Shown one piece after another: positions 7,982 through 16,270 of a stretch of 64,000 nt of DNA. Location: assembly GCA_002937455.1 (NCBI GenBank), contig PTJZ01000009.1, forward strand, positions 1-64,000. The letters are read 5' to 3'. The translations under genes and the position numbers were made by a program. The DNA is from Alphaproteobacteria bacterium MarineAlpha11_Bin1. GTDB taxonomy: Bacteria; Pseudomonadota; Alphaproteobacteria; MPNO01; UBA830. Numbering within the stretch: the first letter of the stretch is position 1; each line of letters begins with the position of its first letter. The notes under the pieces were generated by a model, which saw only the letters and a program-made list of their open reading frames with translations, ran no database searches and was not told the DNA's origin.

Positions 7982-8511
7982 TATTTCCGCCAATCCTTGA
8001 AGCCAATGACTTTCTGGCCGATTAACACAGCAACTGGCCTGTATGAATTAAACGCAATCTGTGAAGCGGCGTAGACAGTCTCCGCCAATTCATCGGCATC
8101 CTCTACGTGATAGACGATCATACCCGCGTCCTCCAGTGCCTTGGACGTTCCTTGCCCCATCGGTATTTGCCACGGATTGAATTCGCCCCACTCGCCTCGC
8201 ATTGTAACCAGCATCAGTAATGGTGACCGGGTTTCATTAATTATCGAAAGCATGTTTATACAATTACCAACGCCAGAAGATTGCATTAGCAAGGCACTCC
8301 GTTCACCGCCGAGCCATGCACCAAGCGAGAGGGCTATGCCCTCCTCCTCGGTAGTCAGACGGGTTGTTTTTATGCGGTTATCCGCAAGGCAAGCTTTGAT
8401 CAAATGCGCATGTCCTGCATCAGGAACATACGAAACTTGTACGATATCAGCGTCCTTCAGCACTTCAAATATCTGAGCAGGCCATTCCGTGGCCTTCTTT
8501 CTCTTAGTCAT
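7981..8511 (-). CDS. ThDP-dependent decarboxylase, alpha subunit (sulfopyruvate/phosphonopyruvate decarboxylase-like)
   Basis: A 176-residue pyrimidine-binding (PYR) domain subunit. The activating Glu lies in RLTTEEEGIALSLGAWLGG (E55-E57), and the QSSGVGNCINML stretch is typical of ComD and the N-terminal domain of phosphonopyruvate decarboxylase. It must pair with the PP-domain subunit encoded next, whose start overlaps this stop. Substrate options from family knowledge are sulfopyruvate, phosphonopyruvate or a related 3-substituted pyruvate. No sulfolactate dehydrogenase or phosphoenolpyruvate mutase is visible in the window, so the assignment stays open. Confidence 0.8.
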   Translation of the reverse strand: MTKRKKATEWPAQIFEVLKDADIVQVSYVPDAGHAHLIKACLADNRIKTTRLTTEEEGIALSLGAWLGGERSALLMQSSGVGNCINMLSIINETRSPLLMLVTMRGEWGEFNPWQIPMGQGTSKALEDAGMIVYHVEDADELAETVYAASQIAFNSYRPVAVLIGQKVIGFKDWRK

Positions 8512-8822
8512 AAAAATCGCATGTCCAAGTAAGAGGATTAAGACGTCGCCCGAGTACGAGTTAATTTATTATCCGAGTACCAATTCCAGTACAATCACTG
8601 CCTTAAAATAGAGAACCGGTTCTGACTCAAGCTCGTATTTATAGATTTTAATTTATCTCTGCCCCCGCAAAGCCGAATACAATGGTAGTTATAAAAATTC
8701 ATAGTATCGGCCTAGGGTAAACTCTCAAGGTACAAAAAAGGTGCGGCAAGCACTTATTACCCCTTATGATCTGGAAACAAATTGTAGTGCCAGACGCACA
8801 AACGGCAGGAATTTACCATTTT
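8512..8822. other. Intergenic gap between crotonase and ThDP alpha genes
   Basis: This 311-nt AT-rich stretch has no credible gene. It contains an 8-bp direct repeat CCGAGTAC at 8550-8557 and 8573-8580, one and a half to two helical turns apart, with an imperfect third copy near 8586-8592. That could be a regulator-binding region upstream of the ThDP genes. No clear terminator for the preceding operon was found. Confidence 0.4.
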
Positions 8823-9638
8823 CTACTCGCCCTTGAATTCTGCTTTTCGGCGCTCCGAAAATGCTGCAATTCCCTCCGAATAATCGTGAGTCCATCTCAG
8901 TTTCTCGTATGAATGACCCTCGACTTCGAGTGAGGTTTTAAGAGGTGAATCATATGCGGAGTTTAATACCTTCTTCAGAGAGGACAGGGCAATCGGCGAG
9001 AGAGAATTTAACTTGGCCGCATAATCTTCAACCATCTCCTGTAAACCACCTATGTCCTCCGCAACGTCCGTCAGCAGACCCCAGTCATGTGCCCTCGGCG
9101 CTGACACCCTTGTACCAAGCATCACCATATCCTTTGCCCGCGTCAGACCGGCTATACGCGCTACGCGCACACTTCCTCCAGATCCCGGCATCTGCCCAAG
9201 AGAACTTTCTGGCAACCCGATTAGGGTATCCTTGGTCGCAAACCGGAAGTCACAGGCCATCGCGAGTTCAAATCCTACGCCAAATGCATATTTTTCCATC
9301 GCAACGATCACGGGTTTATCCGCTCGCTCCGGGGCTCCAATATTCCAGTGAAGGTCTGACATTTTATTCTTTGGTATATCCGGAAAAGCTTTTACGTCAC
9401 CCCCAGAGGTATAAACGCCGTTCGCTCCCTTGATGACGATTACCCCAATGTCATCATCTTCGTCCATCTCCTCGATAATCGCCCGGATCTGCTGGCGACC
9501 GATGTACGACACAATGTTTAGCGGCTGGCGATCAAGAATTAGGTATCCGATGCGTTTTTCTGCATCAACGTCAATGCGAATCCCATCAAGGTTTTCAAGA
9601 ACGGAGGCCCGCTGATGCGCATAATTTTTTTCAACCAA
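8823..9638 (-). CDS. Crotonase-fold enzyme, HmfE-like (enoyl-CoA hydratase/isomerase family)
   Basis: A 271-residue crotonase-family enzyme. The oxyanion region is TSGGDVKAF (78-85), and both catalytic Glu positions of classical hydratases are kept: E124 (GFELAMACD) and E144 (GLPESSLGQMPGSGG). The start is TTG with GGGAG at good spacing. It is the last gene of a run encoding a molybdenum hydroxylase and acyl-CoA ligase, the position held by hmfE (2-oxoglutaryl-CoA hydrolase) in furoate operons. On that basis it may hydrolyse or hydrate a ring-opened CoA thioester. Ordinary enoyl-CoA hydratase is the alternative. Confidence 0.82.
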   Translation of the reverse strand: MVEKNYAHQRASVLENLDGIRIDVDAEKRIGYLILDRQPLNIVSYIGRQQIRAIIEEMDEDDDIGVIVIKGANGVYTSGGDVKAFPDIPKNKMSDLHWNIGAPERADKPVIVAMEKYAFGVGFELAMACDFRFATKDTLIGLPESSLGQMPGSGGSVRVARIAGLTRAKDMVMLGTRVSAPRAHDWGLLTDVAEDIGGLQEMVEDYAAKLNSLSPIALSSLKKVLNSAYDSPLKTSLEVEGHSYEKLRWTHDYSEGIAAFSERRKAEFKGE

Positions 9639-9652
9639 TTTTCTCTCCCGGG

Positions 9653-11197
9653 TTAGAGCGTACTGTTAAATTTATCGTTCAATTCATAATCGCCGTCGCG
9701 AAGGAACCGGCGCAAAAGTTTTCCAGCGGCAGATCGCGGAATACGTTTGACAAAAACATAGGCGCGGGGCCTTTTAAAACGAGTTAAGCTGCTATCAAGG
9801 CACCAAGCGTCGAGGGTTTCTGCAGAACACTCGGGCGATGCCGGCTCCACAAATGCAACGACACGGGACCCCATACGGTCATCCGGCATACCTATGACCG
9901 CCACTTGTTTTACAAGCGGTGATTTTGCAAGAACGTCTTCGACTTCCTCAGGATATATATTTTCCCCGCCGGAAATCACCATATCGTCGACACGACCAAC
10001 CAGATAAAGTTCGCCGTCTTGATCAAAATAACCGAGATCACCCGTGAAATACCAGCCTTCGCGAATGGATTTCGCATCCGCATCTGGCCGTTTCCAATAG
10101 CCAGAAAATGCTTCCATTCCCTCCATCGGCGCTATTATCTCTCCTGACTGCCCATCAGGAATAATTTCATTGGGCCCTCCTTGACCGCTAGGATCCGGCA
10201 TCACAATCCGCAAAATTTGTCCAATCCCTGCCCGCCCCGCGCAGCCCGGTTTTTCCGCCACATGGTCACAGACTGCAAAACAAAATATTTCGCTGGATCC
10301 ATAAAAATTAATAAAATGGCGCGGATTAAACTCCTCGACACATCGGGCTGTCAGCGCCGATGTCATTGCCATACCAGCGTATCCGATATTTTTTGATGAT
10401 GAGAGATCGTATTCTTTTCGTTTAGGATGATGAAGCATGTCATGGAACATGGTCGGCACAAGGAATAACGTATCTATCTTTTCACCCTGAATTAGTCGCA
10501 TCGCTGTCTCTGCATCCCATGATGGCAAACAGACCAATTTACTGTTTAGCAGCATACACATCAGCATCGATCGAATACCCATCGTATGAAACATAGGCAT
10601 TACGCCAAGAGTCGATTCACCATGTCGGTAGTAAAGCTGCGCTACGCAATGGGTGGCAGCAAGTCGTTCAGCACGATGTGTTCTAGGCACGCCCTTCGGC
10701 CGCCCTGTAGTACCGGACGTGTAGAGCATTAGGCAGATTTCGTTTTCGTCTACCTTTGACGGCCCATTAAGAGGCTCAGCATTTTTGAGAATGTGGAAAC
10801 CATTATTATCAATATCGTATGTTTTAATCCCAGCTATGCCCGTTTGTTCGAGCGAAGTTATAACAGCCTCCCGCGACCTTGCCTCAAACGCTACCGCAAC
10901 GGCCTCAGCGTCATCCAGAACGTATCCAACCTCTTCACTATTGGCGCGCCAATTAAATGGCGTAAAGATAGCTCCGAGCATTTGGCATGCCCAATAGAGT
11001 GTAGCGGTCTCGTATCGGTTGGACAGAACTGCGACAAAATGATCACCTGATTTCAGACCCTGCAATTCAAGACCACCAGCAACGGCAAGAATTTCACGAT
11101 ACCAATCGCAATAGCTCCGGCGCACCTCTCCATCAACAACCGCCTCAGCCGATTCCTCTCGTAATGTTTGGCGATAAAAAGCCTCACCCAGGTTCAT
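9653..11197 (-). CDS. Acyl/aroyl-CoA ligase (AMP-forming), HmfD-like
   Basis: A 514-residue class I adenylate-forming enzyme converting a carboxylate, ATP and CoA to an acyl-CoA. The P-loop LYTSGTTGRPKGV is at about 158-170, GWYFTGDLGYFD and RVDDMVISGGENIYPEEVE form the hinge region, and the C-terminal catalytic Lys lies in PRSAAGKLLRRF. Its ATG overlaps the stop of the 2Fe-2S subunit gene (ATGA), so ligase and hydroxylase are co-translated. The position matches hmfD (2-furoyl-CoA synthetase). The substrate should be an aromatic or heteroaromatic acid that the molybdenum enzyme then hydroxylates as CoA ester (inference). Confidence 0.85.
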   Translation of the reverse strand: MNLGEAFYRQTLREESAEAVVDGEVRRSYCDWYREILAVAGGLELQGLKSGDHFVAVLSNRYETATLYWACQMLGAIFTPFNWRANSEEVGYVLDDAEAVAVAFEARSREAVITSLEQTGIAGIKTYDIDNNGFHILKNAEPLNGPSKVDENEICLMLYTSGTTGRPKGVPRTHRAERLAATHCVAQLYYRHGESTLGVMPMFHTMGIRSMLMCMLLNSKLVCLPSWDAETAMRLIQGEKIDTLFLVPTMFHDMLHHPKRKEYDLSSSKNIGYAGMAMTSALTARCVEEFNPRHFINFYGSSEIFCFAVCDHVAEKPGCAGRAGIGQILRIVMPDPSGQGGPNEIIPDGQSGEIIAPMEGMEAFSGYWKRPDADAKSIREGWYFTGDLGYFDQDGELYLVGRVDDMVISGGENIYPEEVEDVLAKSPLVKQVAVIGMPDDRMGSRVVAFVEPASPECSAETLDAWCLDSSLTRFKRPRAYVFVKRIPRSAAGKLLRRFLRDGDYELNDKFNSTL

Positions 11198-11679
11198 TTT
11201 TCGCTAGCCTGTAATATGGCTCGCACAATTTGCTCGTACCCCGTACATCGGCAAATGTGTCCCGACAACATGTCACGAACTTCATCACGTGTCGGATTCG
11301 AATTTTCCTGAAGAAATTTGGTTGCCGACATTAAAATTCCCGCTGTACAAAACCCGCATTGTAGCGCACCATTTTCGTTGAACGCTTTTTGCAGGCTATT
11401 CAGCATTCCATCCGGATCAGCGAGGCCCTCCACCGTAATAAGTTCCATTCCATCGCACTGCACCGCATACCGTAGGCAACTGCGGGTAGCCACGTTATCA
11501 ATGATGATAGTGCAAGCGCCGCAGACACCATGCTCACAGCCAACGTGAGTACCGTACATCCCAAGTTCGTGGCGTAGAAAGTCGGTCAGTAATAGCCTCG
11601 GTTCGGCGAACCCAGAGAGCTCTTTGCCGTTGATAGTCACGGTCACGCGTTGTTTTTGATTGGCTTTGATACGCAGCAT
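11194..11679 (-). CDS. Molybdenum hydroxylase small subunit, [2Fe-2S] (HmfC/CoxS-like)
   Basis: A 161-residue iron-sulfur subunit of the xanthine dehydrogenase family, carrying electrons from the molybdenum site to FAD. The plant-ferredoxin-type cluster uses C48, C53, C56 and C68. The second, helical cluster uses C108, C111, C143 and C145 (CGFC...CRC). All eight ligands are intact. The start overlaps the stop of the FAD subunit gene by one base (TGATG). Together with the next two upstream genes it makes a complete heterotrimeric hydroxylase. Confidence 0.93.
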   Translation of the reverse strand: MLRIKANQKQRVTVTINGKELSGFAEPRLLLTDFLRHELGMYGTHVGCEHGVCGACTIIIDNVATRSCLRYAVQCDGMELITVEGLADPDGMLNSLQKAFNENGALQCGFCTAGILMSATKFLQENSNPTRDEVRDMLSGHICRCTGYEQIVRAILQASEK

Positions 11680-12557
11680 CAATTTGCCTTGCGATCTTTG
11701 GTGGCGTCTTCAAAGGCAGCGGAAAGTGCGCGAGCACCCAATACGCGAACCAACTGACGCCGATAATCAACATTTGCCTGCAGGTCGACTACCGGGTCAA
11801 CAACACCGGCAACAGTCTCCGCAATACACTTTGCTGTTTTTTTGGTCGCCGGTTCGCCGATAAATGTAGCCGTCTCGGCGACGATGGGCCGATCCTCTAC
11901 CCCGCCAAGCCCGAGTGAAAGATCAGTGATTCTACCATCATTTTCAACCGTCACCTGCGCCGCCACCGCAGTGATGGCAAAATCCCCATGGCGCTGTGCG
12001 AGTTCCTCAAATCCGTATCCCATTTTTTCGCGCCGCGCCGGCCAGATCAGCTCAGTAACCATCTCGTCAGCTTTCCGATCAGTCGTTAAGAGGCCATGGA
12101 AAAACTCCCTCGCGGGTACATTACGGTTTCCTCGTGGAGACGTAAGTTTTACTGCACCCCCCAGCGTAACTAGCGTCAGTGGGACCTCTGCGCTCGGATC
12201 GGCATGCGCAACTGATCCACCAAGCGTCCCACGGGACCGTGTTTGGTAGTGTCCGGCCCAAGGCAAAGCTCTAGCTAGAAGCGGTACACCTGAAATTATA
12301 CTTGGGCTACTCATCGCAACCGCCTGCCTCACTAAAGCCCCGGTGGTCGCAGTCGCATCACTGATCTTTATTTCGGAAAGTTCATTCAATTGGTTAATAT
12401 CTATCACCGCGACTGGACGCACGAGGCGCATATTAAGCATCGCGCCAAGCGATAGACCGCCAGAAATTATACTAGCGTCTCCGCCAAACTCGGCAAGCAA
12501 CTCCATCGCTTCTTCCAATGTGTCAGGTCGGCAGTATTCAAAGGCGACGGGTTTCAT
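11679..12557 (-). CDS. Molybdenum hydroxylase FAD-binding medium subunit (HmfB/CoxM-like)
   Basis: A 292-residue FAD-binding subunit of the CoxM/CutM type. It starts MKPVAFEYCRPDTLEEAMEL, contains the isoalloxazine/pyrophosphate motif IISGGLSLGAMLNMRLVRP (about 35-53) and the TRSRGTLGGSVAHADPSAE motif that contacts FAD. A CO-dehydrogenase-flavoprotein C-terminal domain follows. Its ATG overlaps the stop of the large-subunit gene (ATGA). The electron acceptor is unknown; FAD subunits of this class pass electrons to NAD+, quinone or other carriers. Confidence 0.92.
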   Translation of the reverse strand: MKPVAFEYCRPDTLEEAMELLAEFGGDASIISGGLSLGAMLNMRLVRPVAVIDINQLNELSEIKISDATATTGALVRQAVAMSSPSIISGVPLLARALPWAGHYQTRSRGTLGGSVAHADPSAEVPLTLVTLGGAVKLTSPRGNRNVPAREFFHGLLTTDRKADEMVTELIWPARREKMGYGFEELAQRHGDFAITAVAAQVTVENDGRITDLSLGLGGVEDRPIVAETATFIGEPATKKTAKCIAETVAGVVDPVVDLQANVDYRRQLVRVLGARALSAAFEDATKDRKAN

Positions 12558-15538
12558 TTGACGCGTCGCCTGAATATGCGTCTAAAGATACCATCAAAAG
12601 ACCTTTCATTTTCTCTGCCGACCTTCAACCGTCTGTCGAATCCCTTGAAGAATTGGGCGATAAGAAGCTTTGTAACGGTACCCAGCATACGCTGCCCCAC
12701 CGCTGCAACTTTGCCACCTACATTGGCGGTGTATTCGTATGACAGGCGTGTCCTGTTGTCGTTAATCGCTTTCAGCGCAACTCTGCCTTCCCCCTGCCCA
12801 TAACCCAGTCCCCCAGATGCTCGGCCCACAAGACTAATACTTTCTCCCTCGATCTTGTCGCGAAGTTCGATCTCGGCACTGTAGACACCTTTGATTCCCG
12901 CTACGCCAATTTTCACTTCTGCGGTGAAGTTATCGTCGCTTACCTGTCTAAGCTCCTCACAACCGGGGACGACAGCGGCCAGCGTACCCGGGTCAAGCAG
13001 GAGCTTCCATACCTCCCCCCGCGATGCAGACAGTTCAACGGACCCACTACCGGTGAGGCCACCCTCAGAAGATACCATTTCTTGCAGGCTACTCCCTACC
13101 CTAGCTTTTGCGGTGCCAGCGCGCTGATACGGCAACTCATTTGCAGCCGACCAGTTCTTATTCAGTGTCAACGGCAGATCGATATCGAACGTACCCAGCG
13201 CGTCAGCCGCCGCGTTGGCAATCGCCGTCGGCGCTAACATCGACGAGCCGTCTCCCATACCCTTCGCGCCGAGGGCGTTGTGGGGCGAAGGCGTATTGAA
13301 GTGACCAATTGTCAACTCGGGTACCTCGGGTGCGGTAATGCAGAGATAATCGGCGAACGTTCCAGCCTGCGGATTAGCACCCGCATCATAGACAAACTCC
13401 TCCAGCAGAGCGCCGGCAATTCCATGCGCAAAGCCACCGTATATTTGTCCTTCGACAACGATTTCATTTAGAACGTTGCCGACATCGTGCACCGACACAT
13501 ACTTCACAACTTCTATTTCGCCGGTTTCCGAATCAATTTGGATTGCAGCAAGGTCGAAAACATAGCCAAAAGTAACCGCACTCGCGACACGATCCTGTTC
13601 ATCTGGTGCATCCAACATTTCGGGATTCATAATTGTAGTCTCGAAAAGGCCGGGTTCCATCTCGTCCGGCAAACCTGCAGGGTGCCAATGGGTCTGGGCA
13701 GCGAGCCGACGAATTGGAAGTGACTTATCCGGCACGCCGACAACCTGTGCATTCCCTCCGACTAGTTCGATATCTTCTGGCGCCACCTCCAAGTTTTCCG
13801 CAGCGATCAGTTTTATCTTTTTCGCTACTTTGTCCGCTGCGTCGGCAATTGTACCGATCACGACAGAGGAAAACCTGTTAGCGTAGTTTCCCGATGCCAG
13901 CGACCACGCGCTTGTGAGCGTGTCAACCTCGGTGACAACGTCTATCTGTTCGGGGCGCATTCCTAGTGCGTCGGCAACCACCTGAGCAGCGACCGTCTGG
14001 TGCCCCTGACCTGCAGGGGTAGAAACGGTTTTTACGGTGACAGAACCTGAAGGGTCAACCGAAACCGTTGCTGTTCCAAGGCCACCAGATCGTCCACCGG
14101 CCTTGGCCCTTTCTTCAGGTGTCTGGGCGAGCGTCACATAGGCCATATTGGACCCCGACGGTTCTATACCTGCCGCCATTCCAATGCCGAAAAGTTTACC
14201 GTTGGAACGCGCATGCTCTCTTGCGGCCTTCAGGTCCTCATATGCGGCGAGTTTAAGAGCTTGCTGGAGGCCGGCTTCGTAATTACCGGAGTCATAAGTG
14301 GCACCAGCAGGGGCCTTGTAGGGAAATTCTTCTGGCCCTATGAAGTTCCTCCGGCGAATTTCTGCTGGGTCAATCCCAAGCTCTTTTGCGCCCGCTTCCA
14401 TTACCCTTTCTAGGGCGTAATAAAATTGGGGGCCACCATATCCCCTGTTTAAGCCGATAGGTGTAGTATTAGTCACCACGAGCCGGTTATCGACCGCGAT
14501 ATTCGCAACCCGGTAACACCCATTCGACGCGGAATGCATACGATAAACAGACGCCGGTTCGGGAGCCCGTACGAAAGCGCCGACATTGACAATGTTATAA
14601 AATTTGAGGCCGATCAACTCCCCTTCAACAGTGAATGCCGCCTCCACGCTGTCGGCGCGGTCCGCCGCTGTCGAAGACCCAGTCAGATGCTCTAGTCGGT
14701 CTTCTATCCACTTGACCGGACACCCGAGTATGCGGGAACTAGCGGCGAGTAAAACCATATATGGGAACATGGCCTGTTTTATCCCGAAGCTGCCACCGGA
14801 GTGAGGCGAAGTGATAAGTCTCAAACGGTTTCCAGGCACACCAAGCGCACCCGTCATTAGCGCGTGCAAGATAAAGGGGCCCTGGAAATTGGACCAAATA
14901 GTGTAACGATCCGGCTGGCGTTCGAAATTAGCCACCAGTCCATATGTCTCCATGGGAGTGGATGCATATCTTGGGTATCGCCACTCGAGCCGAACTATCT
15001 TATCCGCTCTCTCGAATGCGCCTTCTGGATCGCCGTATCGGAATGTCCGGTGGTGCACGACATTAGAACCGACTTCGTCGTGCAATAAGGATGCTTTCTC
15101 CGCCATTGCCATTTGCGGATCTGCAGTCGCGGGTAATTCCTCGTATTCGACATGAATGAGTTCAATTGCGTCCTCCGCAATATACCGATCCTCGGCGACA
15201 ACCACTGCAACTGGTTCACCCACGTAGCGAACTCTATCGATCGCGATCGGATAAAACTTTATAGGTACTCGGACCGCACTTGGGATTGGTGCGATTGTCT
15301 CAGCAATATTCGCCCCCGTCACCACTCCTCGCACTCCAAGCAGGGCCTCCGCTTTGGTCGTATCGATTGAGATAATGCGTGCATGAGGCCGATCAGAGCG
15401 CAGGATTGCCGCGTGCTGAATACCCGCTACAGGCTCCATATCATCTATAAACCTTGCGTTGCCTGTCAGCAGCGCCGCGTCTTCCTTTCTAGGATAACGC
15501 GATCCTATCCAGCGTTCCTTAACGTTTGTCTCCGACAC
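12554..15538 (-). CDS. Molybdenum hydroxylase large subunit fused to a CoxG-like domain (HmfA-like)
   Basis: A 994-residue molybdopterin-cytosine-dinucleotide-type large subunit that hydroxylates a carbon next to a ring heteroatom or carbonyl using water. The first about 800 residues are the CoxL/XdhB domain. At about 359-368 it reads GLNRGYGGPQ, close to the FRGFGGPQ-type motif of xanthine dehydrogenases and unlike the CO-dehydrogenase loop AYxCSFR. The usual catalytic Glu motif (KGxGEG) is KGMGDGSSM at about 759-767, so Asp replaces Glu. Residues about 825-970 form a CoxG/SRPBCC domain, normally a separate protein involved in CoxL maturation or membrane anchoring. The start is GTG. Gene order with the next four genes matches hmfABCDE. 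Confidence 0.88.
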   Translation of the reverse strand: MSETNVKERWIGSRYPRKEDAALLTGNARFIDDMEPVAGIQHAAILRSDRPHARIISIDTTKAEALLGVRGVVTGANIAETIAPIPSAVRVPIKFYPIAIDRVRYVGEPVAVVVAEDRYIAEDAIELIHVEYEELPATADPQMAMAEKASLLHDEVGSNVVHHRTFRYGDPEGAFERADKIVRLEWRYPRYASTPMETYGLVANFERQPDRYTIWSNFQGPFILHALMTGALGVPGNRLRLITSPHSGGSFGIKQAMFPYMVLLAASSRILGCPVKWIEDRLEHLTGSSTAADRADSVEAAFTVEGELIGLKFYNIVNVGAFVRAPEPASVYRMHSASNGCYRVANIAVDNRLVVTNTTPIGLNRGYGGPQFYYALERVMEAGAKELGIDPAEIRRRNFIGPEEFPYKAPAGATYDSGNYEAGLQQALKLAAYEDLKAAREHARSNGKLFGIGMAAGIEPSGSNMAYVTLAQTPEERAKAGGRSGGLGTATVSVDPSGSVTVKTVSTPAGQGHQTVAAQVVADALGMRPEQIDVVTEVDTLTSAWSLASGNYANRFSSVVIGTIADAADKVAKKIKLIAAENLEVAPEDIELVGGNAQVVGVPDKSLPIRRLAAQTHWHPAGLPDEMEPGLFETTIMNPEMLDAPDEQDRVASAVTFGYVFDLAAIQIDSETGEIEVVKYVSVHDVGNVLNEIVVEGQIYGGFAHGIAGALLEEFVYDAGANPQAGTFADYLCITAPEVPELTIGHFNTPSPHNALGAKGMGDGSSMLAPTAIANAAADALGTFDIDLPLTLNKNWSAANELPYQRAGTAKARVGSSLQEMVSSEGGLTGSGSVELSASRGEVWKLLLDPGTLAAVVPGCEELRQVSDDNFTAEVKIGVAGIKGVYSAEIELRDKIEGESISLVGRASGGLGYGQGEGRVALKAINDNRTRLSYEYTANVGGKVAAVGQRMLGTVTKLLIAQFFKGFDRRLKVGRENERSFDGIFRRIFRRRVK

Positions 15539-15548
15539 TCGGGTTGTC

Positions 15549-16106
15549 CTACCTATTATTCAAAGCCACTGCGGCTGAGCAGTAATCGGCGACCATGGCG
15601 TCGAGCATCTCAGCAAGATCCTCATTGACGAGTGTTCCATCATTTTTGAATGCCATCGGTGCCTGAGCGAGCGTGAACATTTTGGGATAGACCCAAGTTC
15701 CGAGCGCTTCAAAGGAAACGCGTAGGCTAAGCAAACCTCGCCCTCCGCCGGCCAGCGACGGGCTAGCAGATGATAAAAGGATCGACTTTTTGTCGACAGG
15801 TGTGGGTTTTATTCGTGACAACCAGTCAATAGCATTCTTGATAGTCGCTGGCGGCAGCCAATTGTATTCAGGTGAGGTCAGGATCATTCCATCCGCCGCT
15901 GCGATCCGGTCAGCCAGTTGAATCGCCCCTTCGGGTATACCCGACGATTGCTGCTCATCAAAATTATACATCGGCATGTCAAATTCACTGATGCGAGCAA
16001 AATCTATCTCCGCACCATATGATGCCGCTACCGTAGCAATTAGTTTAGATAACTTGAGGTTGACAGACTCTTCTCGGAGCGAGGCCGAGTAGACAAAGAT
16101 TTTCAT
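15549..16106 (-). CDS. NADPH-dependent FMN reductase / quinone reductase-like flavoprotein
   Basis: A 185-residue flavodoxin-like reductase of the FMN_red family (ChrR/SsuE/ArsH relatives). The phosphate loop SASLREESVNLKL is at 8-20, and the TSPEYNWLPPATIKNAIDW motif (about 98-116) stacks on FMN. An AGAGGAA ribosome-binding site precedes the ATG. It is the first gene of the molybdenum-hydroxylase operon, 10 nt before the large subunit. It might recycle electrons from that enzyme, supply FMNH2 to the several luciferase-like monooxygenases in the window, or detoxify quinones; the sequence does not decide. Confidence 0.87.
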   Translation of the reverse strand: MKIFVYSASLREESVNLKLSKLIATVAASYGAEIDFARISEFDMPMYNFDEQQSSGIPEGAIQLADRIAAADGMILTSPEYNWLPPATIKNAIDWLSRIKPTPVDKKSILLSSASPSLAGGGRGLLSLRVSFEALGTWVYPKMFTLAQAPMAFKNDGTLVNEDLAEMLDAMVADYCSAAVALNNR

Positions 16107-16239
16107 CCCGGTAATTCCTCTTTGGGTTTCGGTTGCAAACCATAGCGACCCAAGACCGGCGGGTCCATTTAGGGCCTAATAATTCTTGGGGCTGCGACCC
16201 TCCGCCTTTAGTCGTGCCAGATACCTTAAATTTGTTTAT

Positions 16240-16262
16240 AATCTCTTTCTTTCCAAGAGATT
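16240..16262 (+). promoter_or_regulatory. Inverted repeat overlapping the ribosome-binding site of the GNAT gene
   Basis: A perfect 8-bp inverted repeat, AATCTCTT (16240-16247) and AAGAGATT (16255-16262), with a 7-nt spacer, ends eight bases before the ATG at 16271. In RNA the downstream arm contains the only Shine-Dalgarno-like sequence (AAGAG), so the hairpin could mask it. As DNA it could be a small operator in the divergent region between this gene and the FMN-reductase operon. Confidence 0.45.
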
Positions 16263-16270
16263 GCGATACA

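Noticed and set aside
11194..15538. Aerobic carbon monoxide dehydrogenase (CoxMSL)
   Set aside because: The subunit set matches, but the large subunit lacks the AYxCSFR active-site loop and has NRGYGGPQ instead; gene order (large, medium, small) and the ligase/crotonase neighbours also argue against CO oxidation.
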